Shown here: piece by piece, positions 1 through 5,553 of the stretch
Layout: the number at the start of each line of letters is the position of its first letter
How positions within the stretch are numbered: the stretch's first letter is position 1
Assembly: GCA_964468685.1 (NCBI GenBank)
Contig: CAYXUH010000102.1
Location: forward strand, 1 to 5,617
Direction: 5' to 3'
Source of the DNA: UBA6078 sp964468685
GTDB lineage: Bacteria > Desulfobacterota > Syntrophia > Syntrophales > UBA2210
Length of the DNA: 5,617 nucleotides
Made by a program: the position numbers and the translations under genes
The notes under the pieces: model-generated
What the model was told of the DNA's origin: nothing
Seen by the model: the letters and a program-made list of their open reading frames with translations, nothing else
Database searches by the model: none

Positions 1-67
1 ATGAATCCAATCATATGCATGTGAAGGATGTTATCGGGATGCGGTCTCTTTGAGAGGAGCATAATAC

Positions 68-634
68 ATGAAGATTGTCGGCATCGTCTGCAGCCCGCGT
101 AAGGGCGGAAATACAGAGATACTGGTCACGGAGGCCCTCAATGCGGCCCGTGAGGCGGGGAGTGAAACGGAGTTGATCCTGGTAGCGGACAGTGAGATCG
201 CCCCCTGCGACGGATGCAACGCCTGTTCCAAGGGCGGTGTGTGCTGGATCGAAGATGACATGCAGGATATCTACCGTAGTTTCGAGGAGGCCGATGGAAT
301 CATTTTCGGTACCCCCTCATACTTCAACAACGTAAGCGCCCAGGCAAAGGCCGTTATTGACCGAACCTACGTTTCCCTGCTCCATGGAAAATTGCGCGGA
401 AAGGTGGCCGCGGCCATCGTCGCTGCACGGAGAATTGGAGGGGGACAGATCCTTAGTCTCCTCTACAGCTACTTCACGGTCCAGGGGATGATGATCGCGG
501 GCGGCGGAATCGGTTACGGGCGTGACAAGGGGGATGTCCGGGAGGGCCCCGGTGGGTCTCCGGTATTCACCGCCATCGAAGAAGCACAGGCCGTCGGCAG
601 ACGCGTCGTGAAGACGATCCGGAAGATCTCATAA
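68..634 (+). CDS. Iron-sulfur flavoprotein (Isf-like), NADPH-dependent FMN reductase family
   Basis: The 188-residue product has a flavodoxin-like fold. Its N-terminus reads MKIVGIVCSPRKGGNT, where residues 9-16 (SPRKGGNT) form the phosphate-binding loop for FMN. A compact cysteine motif follows at C47, C50, C53 and C59 (C-x2-C-x2-C-x5-C), matching the [4Fe-4S] motif of the Isf family of methanogens and anaerobic bacteria. GTPSYFNNVS (81-90) is the second flavin-contacting loop. Members are cytosolic electron carriers or small reductases, often linked to oxidative-stress or ferredoxin-dependent redox; the substrate here cannot be read from sequence. The ATG is preceded by GAGAGGAG (52-59) at 8 nt, a strong ribosome site. 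The length is normal for the family. The gene converges on the next gene with only 19 nt between stops and no clear terminator. A 16-codon open reading to the TGA at 51-53 could be the tail of an upstream operon gene, but is too short to call. Family assignment is firm; physiological role is not. Confidence 0.93.
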   Translation: MKIVGIVCSPRKGGNTEILVTEALNAAREAGSETELILVADSEIAPCDGCNACSKGGVCWIEDDMQDIYRSFEEADGIIFGTPSYFNNVSAQAKAVIDRTYVSLLHGKLRGKVAAAIVAARRIGGGQILSLLYSYFTVQGMMIAGGGIGYGRDKGDVREGPGGSPVFTAIEEAQAVGRRVVKTIRKIS

Positions 635-653
635 CCCGACAGTCAAAAAGAGA

Positions 654-1487
654 TCAGTCCCCCTGTAGATAGCCGGGGAGGGCATCCTCTTCCATCCCCT
701 TGAAGCTGCACAGAATGGGGCATGTCTTGCAGGGAGGCTTTATCCCGGGCAGCGGCGGTTCTCCCTTGATACCTTCGATATAATCGCAGCAATGATTAAC
801 GTCTTCTTCATACCCCTCGACGATAATGCTCACGGAGCCTTCGGAACCGCCGTATCCACCCGATGCGAAGTGGACGGCTTCCACAGCGAAGAGATCCTCC
901 AGCGCGTCCAGTTCGGTATACGTAGTACCGTCGGAAACACATACCATGCCGACCCGGGCGCCTATGCTCCGTTCGATAGCGTGCAGTCCCCCCATTTGAG
1001 ATGCTTCTTCGACGGACAGAACCATCTTTTCGAGACCCACAGGATAGATAATTGTTCCCCCCCGTGCCTTCATAGGCAGGTAAAACTCACCCATGGTCCC
1101 GCCCACGGGACTTGCCATGACGACACCGACAGCCCCCGTATGGTCGATGGCGTTTGCCCCCTTCAACAGGACATCCCCCGATCCCAGCTTATCTATGACC
1201 GTGGAGGGCTCAACCTCCAGCAGCTTATTCTTGTGAAACGTGACCGGTTGCAGGCGAACGCCCTGGAGGAGTGCGCAGGTAATCCCCTTTATGCTCTGGC
1301 CGGCAACATACTTTTCCTTTTCTATCGATTTTTCAAGCAGTGCCTCGACAATATAGGCGTTTGTCGACCCGCGCCCCACGATCAGATACCCCTCCTCTTT
1401 TGCCTGCCGTACCTCGGGGATTGCGACAATACCCTTGGCAATCAGCCGCTTCGATTCCGCCGGCGTTAAGGTAAATAGTGCCTGCAT
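654..1487 (-). CDS. Conserved protein of unrecognised family with C-terminal cysteine cluster
   Basis: I do not recognise a characterised family. The 277-residue product looks soluble, with no signal peptide or membrane segment. It begins MQALFTLTPAESKRLIAKGI and is rich in glycine turns: VGRGSTNAY (about 37-45), KLGSGDVLLKGANAID (about 100-115) and SPVGGTMGEF (about 126-135), which could form a nucleotide- or cofactor-binding pocket. The C-terminal part carries C233-C234 and then C253, C256 and C260 (C-x2-C-x3-C), a candidate metal or iron-sulfur site. Coding is supported by an uninterrupted frame and the ordered, protein-like composition. The ATG at 1485-1487 lies two bases from the 100-N gap, so the ribosome site is unseen and the protein could extend further. 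However, the N-terminus MQALFTLTPAES looks natural, so I favour this start. The gene converges on the flavoprotein gene and is divergent from the phosphatase gene across the gap. Confidence 0.85.
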   Translation of the reverse strand: MQALFTLTPAESKRLIAKGIVAIPEVRQAKEEGYLIVGRGSTNAYIVEALLEKSIEKEKYVAGQSIKGITCALLQGVRLQPVTFHKNKLLEVEPSTVIDKLGSGDVLLKGANAIDHTGAVGVVMASPVGGTMGEFYLPMKARGGTIIYPVGLEKMVLSVEEASQMGGLHAIERSIGARVGMVCVSDGTTYTELDALEDLFAVEAVHFASGGYGGSEGSVSIIVEGYEEDVNHCCDYIEGIKGEPPLPGIKPPCKTCPILCSFKGMEEDALPGYLQGD

Positions 1488-1489
1488 AG

Positions 1490-1589
1490 NNNNNNNNNNN
1501 NNNNNNNNNNNNNNNNNNNNNNNNNNNNNNNNNNNNNNNNNNNNNNNNNNNNNNNNNNNNNNNNNNNNNNNNNNNNNNNNNNNNNNNNN
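1490..1589. other. Assembly gap of 100 N
   Basis: Exactly 100 undetermined bases. This is the conventional length for a scaffold gap of unknown true size, so real distance and frame across it are unknown. It hides the start region and promoter of the minus-strand gene on its left and the promoter of the phosphatase gene on its right. Reading frames that cross it are artefacts. Confidence 0.98.
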
Positions 1590-1615
1590 TATTATCTCTC
1601 CGGGAGGTTTCTCTG

Positions 1616-2233
1616 ATGAAGCTCATACTGGTACGTCATGGTCAGACATTGTGGAACCGCGAAAAACGAGCGCAGGGTGTGAGTGATATCGAGCTCAGTA
1701 ACCGCGGAAAGGCCCAGGTGGACAGTCTCGCGCAGTCATTACAGACGGAAAGGATCGATGCAATCGTATCGAGTCCTCTGAAACGGGCATTGCAAACGGC
1801 CGAGGCAATCAACCGCTTTCACCACCTCCCGATCGAACCCGAAGAAGATCTGATGGAACTCAACATGGGTGATTTTGAGGGCATCGTCTTTCGGGAGATG
1901 ATGGAAAACCATGGGGATTTCCTGAAACGATGGGCCGAAGATCCGGCTTCCGTCGTCATGCCGGGGGGTGAATCCCTTACCGAACTTCAAGAACGGGCCT
2001 GGGATGTCGTCGAACGGATCATCGTGAAACCGGGCACGACGCTCCTCGCGGCACACAACTTCACCATAATGACCATTCTCTGCAAGATTAAAGGAATGGA
2101 TCTTTCTCTCATTAGACAGGTTCACGTGGATGTGGCTTCAAAAACGTTTGTGGAGTTCAAAAACGGCCGGGGGGATGTTGTCCTTCTCAACGATATCAGG
2201 CACTTGGCTGGTTGTGAGAATGTTATCGATTAG
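1616..2233 (+). CDS. Histidine phosphatase superfamily protein (phosphoglycerate-mutase-like)
   Basis: The 205-residue cytosolic enzyme belongs to the branch-1 histidine phosphatases, in which a phosphohistidine intermediate forms on the first histidine. The signature LVRHGQT covers residues 5-11, with catalytic H8 between R7 and G9. SSPLKRALQTA (52-62) supplies the second arginine, R57. ELNMGDFEG (81-89) gives the acid/base glutamate E81. PGGES is at 116-120, and the second histidine is H147 in LLAAHNFT. In most relatives this histidine is followed by glycine (HGG or HG); here it is followed by Asn-Phe. Length is normal. The substrate is undetermined: members include cofactor-dependent phosphoglycerate mutases, alpha-ribazole phosphatases (CobC) and broad phosphatases, and no cobalamin genes are nearby to favour CobC. 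ATG is preceded by GGGAGG (1602-1607) at 8 nt. The promoter would lie in the assembly gap. It appears to be a single-gene unit, followed by about 290 non-coding bases. Confidence 0.93.
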   Translation: MKLILVRHGQTLWNREKRAQGVSDIELSNRGKAQVDSLAQSLQTERIDAIVSSPLKRALQTAEAINRFHHLPIEPEEDLMELNMGDFEGIVFREMMENHGDFLKRWAEDPASVVMPGGESLTELQERAWDVVERIIVKPGTTLLAAHNFTIMTILCKIKGMDLSLIRQVHVDVASKTFVEFKNGRGDVVLLNDIRHLAGCENVID

Positions 2234-2281
2234 TCCGTTAATTGTAACGTTCTTGCAAAAATGGCAAAAGTATTAAAAACA

Positions 2282-2360
2282 ATCACGAAATCACGAAAAG
2301 AAAGAAAGCGCGAAATAAAATCTTATTTTTCGTGTTTTCGTAACCTCATGCTTTCGTGAT
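2282..2360. repeat. AT-rich imperfect palindrome of TTTCGTG/CACGAAA units
   Basis: The left side has two overlapping copies of ATCACGAAA (2282-2290 and 2290-2298), and the right side has the complementary motifs. ATCACGAAA at 2282-2290 is perfectly complementary to TTTCGTGAT at 2352-2360. CACGAAAA (2292-2299) matches TTTTCGTG (2327-2334). AAATAA (2313-2318) and TTATTT (2323-2328) form the core around a 4-nt loop. The stretch is much richer in A/T than the flanking genes and has no coding frame. It resembles a dispersed palindromic intergenic repeat or a non-autonomous element, but only one copy is present in this window, so dispersal cannot be shown. It could also act as a transcription terminator or mRNA-stabilising structure after the phosphatase gene. 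Confidence 0.6.
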
Positions 2361-2385
2361 GAAAAGATATTTTATTGGGTTCTAC

Positions 2386-2413
2386 TTGTCCGAATTAGGC
2401 ACGCAGGTGTAAA
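2386..2413 (+). promoter_or_regulatory. Possible sigma-70-type promoter for the GNAT-DUF2156-PPOX cluster
   Basis: TTGTCC (2386-2391) and TGTAAA (2408-2413) are separated by 16 nt and each match four of six consensus positions (TTGACA/TATAAT). The position upstream of the cluster and downstream of the palindrome is sensible. The matches are weak and other hexamer pairs in this AT-rich region could be proposed. Confidence 0.25.
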
Positions 2414-2442
2414 AGATCGGTTCGAATGTACGCTAAATGGGA

Positions 2443-2461
2443 GGAAAGGATTATCTTTTCC
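2443..2461 (+). promoter_or_regulatory. Hairpin covering a Shine-Dalgarno-like purine run in the leader
   Basis: GGAAAGGA (2443-2450), loop TTA, and TCTTTTCC (2454-2461) form an 8-bp stem with one G-U pair. The 5' arm overlaps GGGAGGAAAGGA (2439-2450), the only strong ribosome-site-like run upstream of the acetyltransferase gene. That run lies 72 nt before the ATG at 2523, too far to serve it, and no T-tract follows to make it a terminator. It may be chance, or leader structure. Confidence 0.25.
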
Positions 2462-2522
2462 CAATGCCTTGCGCCTCGTGCCTGGGTGGATTTTCTCGCC
2501 GTATTCTGATAGCATACATTAC

Positions 2523-2939
2523 ATGTGTGACTATTCCTTCATCGAACAACCCACCGCCGATGAGATCAGTCAGATAACGGATCTCTACCGAAGCGAAAAC
2601 TGGTGGAAACAGGACGGGGACGACCCGGATATGATCAGACTGATCGTTGCGGGGAGTCACTGCTTTCTGGTCGCACGCCACGAGGACCGTGTCATCGGTA
2701 TGGGAAGGGCCGTCAGTGACGGCGCCAGTGATGCGTATCTCCAGGACGTGACCGTGGTGGATTCGTTCCGTGGGAAGGGAATCGGGACCCGGATCGTGGA
2801 GACTCTGATCGGCCGGCTCGAACGGGACGGGATACACTGGATCGGGCTCATAGCGGAAAAGGGTTCTCATCCCTTCTACGAACATCTTGGCTTTTCCATC
2901 ATGGAGCGGGCGACCCCTATGTTGAGGGTGAAGACATGA
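2523..2939 (+). CDS. GNAT family N-acetyltransferase
   Basis: The product is a single-domain GNAT enzyme of 138 residues. It would transfer an acetyl or acyl group from acyl-CoA to an amine; the acceptor is not predictable. The acetyl-CoA pyrophosphate loop is RGKGIG (residues 83-88), matching R/Q-x-x-G-x-G/A, preceded by the strand LQDVTVVDSF. Motif B is seen as PFYEHLGF (117-124). Length is typical of small GNATs. The frame is open back to a TTG at 2469, which would add 18 residues that do not look like GNAT sequence. I chose the ATG at 2523 because the domain begins just after it, although no good Shine-Dalgarno precedes it. It is the first gene of a tight cluster: its TGA overlaps the ATG of the DUF2156 gene, implying translational coupling. 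Family is certain; the start is moderately sure. Confidence 0.88.
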   Translation: MCDYSFIEQPTADEISQITDLYRSENWWKQDGDDPDMIRLIVAGSHCFLVARHEDRVIGMGRAVSDGASDAYLQDVTVVDSFRGKGIGTRIVETLIGRLERDGIHWIGLIAEKGSHPFYEHLGFSIMERATPMLRVKT

Positions 2940-3853
2940 AATTCAAACCACTCATATCTTCCGATTATGTGTCGCTCAACCCCTTTTTTGCCAACCAGAG
3001 ATATGCCCTCTGCCCCTATTCCCTCTCATCCATTCTCGTATGGACGAATAAGATATATCAGCCATACGGAACCGTTCATGGTGACAGCCTCATTATCCAC
3101 GCCAACTTCACGAGGCATAAGGAGAGATCTCATCTGATTCTGCCCATTTCACTCGGTAGGGAGCACACCCCCGAAGAACTCGCCGAGATCTCCCGCCAAG
3201 CGGGGTACGAAGTCTACGGGTTTGTTCCCGAGGATTACCTGAAGGGGCACGCTGAGAACGGACTGGAGAAGCTCTTCGTCATCGAGCGGCAGGAGGGATA
3301 TGATGACTACGTGTACCGGACCGAAGACCTGGCAAAATTGGCAGGGGGAAGATACTCGAAAAAACGCAACCTCATCAAACAGTTTGAACGAGATTATTCT
3401 GAGAAGGCGGGGCATCTCATTATAAAGGCCATATCACCACAAGACGTGCCCGTGTGCCTGGAGTTTTTGGATAAGTGGTGCGAGGAACGGGACTGTGGTG
3501 TGGACAGGGACGAAGATCTCGCCTGCGAGTGGAACGCCACCAGAAACGCCTTGAACAATATCGATACCCTTGGTTTCAGGAGTATTATGCTCTCAATCGA
3601 TGGGACCACACAAGCCTTTTGCATAGCCTCTCAGCTTACGGAAACGATGAGCGCACTCCATTTTCAGAAGGCCTCGCCACACTTTAAGGGCCTCTACCAA
3701 TTTTTCGACCGGGAATGCGCGCGAAGGCTTTTCCCGGAGCTGGAATACATTAATAAGGAAAGCGATATGGGTGTGCCGGGACTGATTCAGGCGAAACGCT
3801 CCTACTATCCGGTTATGATGATAAAATCCTATAAACTTACCCTCAAGGGATAG
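2936..3853 (+). CDS. DUF2156 domain protein (phosphatidylglycerol lysyltransferase C-terminal-like)
   Basis: The 305-residue product is soluble, with no membrane segment. It matches the DUF2156 family, related to the GNAT-fold catalytic domain of MprF lysyl-phosphatidylglycerol synthases. Recognisable blocks are DDYVY at 123-127, the basic segment LAGGRYSKKRNLIKQF (135-150), FKGLYQFFDRECA (250-262), and the C-terminal YINKESDMGVPGLIQAKRSY (271-290). The whole length fits stand-alone DUF2156 proteins, which lack the MprF flippase domain. By analogy it may transfer an aminoacyl or acyl group, but the donor and acceptor are unknown. The start ATG overlaps the stop of the acetyltransferase gene (ATGA) and has GAGGGTG (2924-2930) 5 nt upstream, so both the start and the coupling are well supported. 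The PPOX-fold gene begins 8 nt after its stop. Family is firm; function is open. Confidence 0.9.
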   Translation: MKFKPLISSDYVSLNPFFANQRYALCPYSLSSILVWTNKIYQPYGTVHGDSLIIHANFTRHKERSHLILPISLGREHTPEELAEISRQAGYEVYGFVPEDYLKGHAENGLEKLFVIERQEGYDDYVYRTEDLAKLAGGRYSKKRNLIKQFERDYSEKAGHLIIKAISPQDVPVCLEFLDKWCEERDCGVDRDEDLACEWNATRNALNNIDTLGFRSIMLSIDGTTQAFCIASQLTETMSALHFQKASPHFKGLYQFFDRECARRLFPELEYINKESDMGVPGLIQAKRSYYPVMMIKSYKLTLKG

Positions 3854-3861
3854 CATGAGAT

Positions 3862-4293
3862 ATGTCCCGTGCGAACGGAAAGATCGAGTCGAAGGAAATG
3901 GACATGTTACTGAGCAATTATTTTGAAAAGACGACCGGTACCGGCGTTCTTGCCACAGCCGATTCATCGGGAAAGGTAAACGCCGCGATATACGGTAGAC
4001 CGCACTTCATTGATGAAGAAACCGTTACCTTTATCATGGCTGATCGCCTGACCCACGCCAACATTCGGACAAACAGGAGTGCCGTTTATCTGTTCAGGGA
4101 ATCGGGTGATCGGTACGTGGGAAGGCGCTTGTACATGACCAGGACCGGGGAAACAGACGATAAAAAACTGATCGATGAGATCAGATCGCGGCTCCATCAC
4201 GGCGATCAACCGGAAGATCACCATGACAAGAAACACCTGGTGTACTTCAACATCGACCGTGTCCTCCCGCTGATCGGGGATACGACCACATAG
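3862..4293 (+). CDS. Pyridoxamine 5'-phosphate oxidase family (PPOX, split-barrel FMN-binding) protein
   Basis: The product is up to 143 residues. It is a small split-barrel flavoprotein of the PPOX superfamily, whose members bind FMN or F420 and often reduce or sense small molecules. The characteristic opening strand pair is GTGVLATADSSGKVNAAIYG (26-45) followed by RPHF. Then come the strand TVTFIMADRLTHANI, NRSAVYLF, and a C-terminal YFNIDRVLPLIG that resembles the end strand of this subgroup. It lacks the longer C-terminus of true PdxH, so a pyridoxal-synthesis role is unlikely. Start choice is open: ATG 3862 follows the previous stop by 8 nt with AAGGGA 11 nt upstream. ATG 3904 (residue 15, MLLSNYFEK) has a better-placed GAAGGA at 7 nt and begins where the domain begins. 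I kept the longest frame, but the 129-residue form is equally or more likely. It is the third gene of the GNAT-DUF2156 cluster. Confidence 0.87.
   Translation: MSRANGKIESKEMDMLLSNYFEKTTGTGVLATADSSGKVNAAIYGRPHFIDEETVTFIMADRLTHANIRTNRSAVYLFRESGDRYVGRRLYMTRTGETDDKKLIDEIRSRLHHGDQPEDHHDKKHLVYFNIDRVLPLIGDTTT
3891..3896 (+). promoter_or_regulatory. Ribosome binding site GAAGGA supporting an internal start at 3904
   Basis: GAAGGA sits 7 nt before the ATG at 3904 inside the longest PPOX frame. It is better spaced than the AAGGGA that precedes ATG 3862, and the preceding 14 residues are hydrophilic and domain-free. It is therefore the main evidence for a shorter protein starting at 3904. Confidence 0.4.
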
Positions 4294-4342
4294 ATACGGG
4301 GGCCGTGCGTAAAACGATGAACCACCGTGTGAAAATTGTTTT

Positions 4343-4373
4343 GTACCGCTAGGTACCTGAGAATCGAACCCAC
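4343..4373 (-). other. tRNA T-arm-like fragment next to a small palindrome
   Basis: Read on the minus strand, 4357-4373 gives GTGGG-TTCGATT-CTCAG: a T-loop consensus with a stem in which four of five positions pair. Adjacent is GTACC-GCTA-GGTAC (4343-4356), a perfect 5-bp palindrome. No acceptor-stem partner, anticodon arm or CCA end is found at the required distances; the 5' part would fall within the glycosylase gene. It is therefore not a functional tRNA gene. It could be a tRNA-end remnant or chance. Confidence 0.25.
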
Positions 4374-4379
4374 ATCTCT

Positions 4380-5210
4380 ATGAATTCAAAAACCGCCCTC
4401 ACTGACCGCCGTGCAGCCGCTTTCCGTACAATAATTTATGACTATTACGAGAGGCACGGTCGGAGCTTCCCCTGGAGGGAAACTACTGATCCTTATCGAA
4501 TCCTCGTCTCGGAGGTCATGCTTCAGCAGACGCAGGCACCCCGCGTTCTCCTGAAATACGAAGCGTTTGTCCGCCTCTTCCCCGATGTTGCAACCCTGGC
4601 CGCCGCGCTGCTCCACGATGTCCTCAGTGCTTGGCAGGGATTGGGGTACAATCGCCGTGCGCTCGCCCTGAAACAAGCAGCAAAGCGCATTATCACCCTC
4701 TGTGACGGTATCATTCCCCGGGATGAAGAGGACCTCATCTCGCTTCCGGGGATCGGCCCTGCTACGGCTCGCGCAGTGCGGGCCTTCGCATTCAACGAAC
4801 CGGTGGTCCTGATCGAGACCAATATTCGGGCCGTCTTCATCCATCACTTTTTCCCGGGGGAAGAAACCGTCTCCGATTCCCGTCTTCTCCCGCTGATAGA
4901 GAAAACGCTCGACCGAAACGACTCGAGGCGATGGTACAACGCCCTGATGGATTACGGAACCTTTCTGAAAAAGGCCCACGCCAACCCCGCACGCAGAAGC
5001 GCTCACCACCAGAGGCAGTCACCCTTCGAGGGTTCTGTCCGTCAGGTACGAGGGGCGATTCTCCGGCTCATCCTGGAAAAGGTGAAGGTTTCCAAGGGAG
5101 ATCTCGTTAGAAGGCTCTCCTTTGATGAAAACATTGTAGGGGAAGTCCTTGAGCAGCTGGAGCGGGAGGACATCATTGTGAACAAGGATGGCTATATCTC
5201 AATCGCCTAG
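4380..5210 (+). CDS. MutY-like HhH-GPD DNA glycosylase lacking the iron-sulfur cluster
   Basis: The 276-residue base-excision-repair enzyme belongs to the Nth/MutY superfamily. The N-terminal block FPWRETTDPYRILVSEVMLQ (30-49) is MutY-like and contains the catalytic glutamate E45 in SEVMLQQTQ. WQGLGYNRRA (85-94) follows. The helix-hairpin-helix is LPGIGPATARA (122-132). The position usually held by the catalytic Asp (VDGN or VDTN) is E146 in IETN. After MDYG (190-193), classical MutY and Nth have four cysteines ligating [4Fe-4S]; here the segment NPARRSAHHQRQSPFEG (202-218) has none, and C108 is the only cysteine in the protein. The C-terminus (about 224-276) looks like a short winged helix, not the NUDIX-like domain that recognises 8-oxoguanine. 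It is thus shorter than E. coli MutY (350 residues). Substrate could be A:8-oxoG or another mispair. No good ribosome site precedes ATG 4380; an in-frame stop at 4350-4352 precludes an upstream extension. It is 86 nt after the PPOX gene and converges on the dodecin gene. Confidence 0.9.
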   Translation: MNSKTALTDRRAAAFRTIIYDYYERHGRSFPWRETTDPYRILVSEVMLQQTQAPRVLLKYEAFVRLFPDVATLAAALLHDVLSAWQGLGYNRRALALKQAAKRIITLCDGIIPRDEEDLISLPGIGPATARAVRAFAFNEPVVLIETNIRAVFIHHFFPGEETVSDSRLLPLIEKTLDRNDSRRWYNALMDYGTFLKKAHANPARRSAHHQRQSPFEGSVRQVRGAILRLILEKVKVSKGDLVRRLSFDENIVGEVLEQLEREDIIVNKDGYISIA

Positions 5211-5224
5211 ACCCTCAAGAGGGT
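5211..5224. terminator. Short palindrome between convergent genes, weak terminator candidate
   Basis: ACCCT-CAAG-AGGGT lies immediately after the glycosylase stop, giving a 5-bp stem with a tetraloop (extendable to ACCCTC/GAGGGT with a 2-nt loop). The stem is GC-rich and well positioned between convergent genes, but there is no T-tract on either strand, so intrinsic termination is doubtful. Confidence 0.25.
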
Positions 5225-5278
5225 AGGGTAAAGAGTATGCCGAAGACAGGGTGAGAATGATATTTGCTGATATTTTCC

Positions 5279-5497
5279 CTACACACCGGGGTCATCCACG
5301 GAAAACCCGATCTTCAGCGTCACCTGCCAGTATGAGACCTTTCCCCCCTCTACATAGCCGCGGGTATCGATAACCTGAAACCACCGTATCTGATGGATTG
5401 TTTTTGAGGCCCGTGAGATGGCGTGCTCAATGGCCTCCTGTACACCTTTTTGCGATGATCCCGTGATCTCGATCTGTTTGTATACCTGTTCTATCAT
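5279..5497 (-). CDS. Dodecin family flavin-binding protein
   Basis: This is a 72-residue dodecin, the small protein that assembles into hollow dodecamers binding riboflavin, FMN or related flavins. It is thought to buffer or store free flavin in the cytosol and to limit flavin photochemistry. The sequence follows the family from end to end: VYKQIEITGSS (5-15), EAIEHAISRASKTI (21-34), RWFQVIDTRGYVEGGKV (38-54) and YWQVTLKIGF (56-65). W39 is the tryptophan that stacks on the isoalloxazine ring, and Q58 is the conserved glutamine contacting the flavin. Length is normal. The start is secured by AAGGAGG (complement of 5505-5511) 7 nt upstream of the ATG, the strongest ribosome site in the window. 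It appears monocistronic and converges on the glycosylase gene with a 68-nt spacer. No clear promoter hexamers are visible in the 120 nt upstream. Confidence 0.95.
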   Translation of the reverse strand: MIEQVYKQIEITGSSQKGVQEAIEHAISRASKTIHQIRWFQVIDTRGYVEGGKVSYWQVTLKIGFSVDDPGV

Positions 5498-5553
5498 GAC
5501 AATCCCTCCTTATTCCAGTAGTGGTCTTTTTTATTCACACCGGGGCTCTCTTC

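Noticed and set aside
3..53. A 16-codon open stretch from the left edge to TGA at 51-53
   Set aside because: It might be the tail of an upstream gene, with the flavoprotein gene following by 14 nt, but 16 codons without a recognisable motif cannot be called.
792..1469. A 225-codon plus-strand frame opposite the unrecognised minus-strand gene
   Set aside because: The translation is low-complexity in style (His, Cys, Arg, Pro rich) with no domain, and is fully antisense to a better gene that has ordered motifs.
1333..1686. Reading frames on both strands that cross the N run
   Set aside because: They depend on undetermined bases translated as X and on an arbitrary gap length, and they overlap well-supported genes in other frames.
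2464..2577. A short out-of-frame reading frame from ATG 2464 overlapping the acetyltransferase start
   Set aside because: It has no domain and ends inside the acetyltransferase gene; it is kept only as a possible leader frame in the findings.
4357..4373. A tRNA gene on the minus strand
   Set aside because: Only the T-arm is present; no matching acceptor strand, anticodon arm or CCA could be placed at the required distances.
4386..5009. A 207-codon minus-strand frame opposite the MutY-like gene
   Set aside because: It is antisense to clear catalytic motifs of the glycosylase and its translation shows no recognisable domain or ribosome site.
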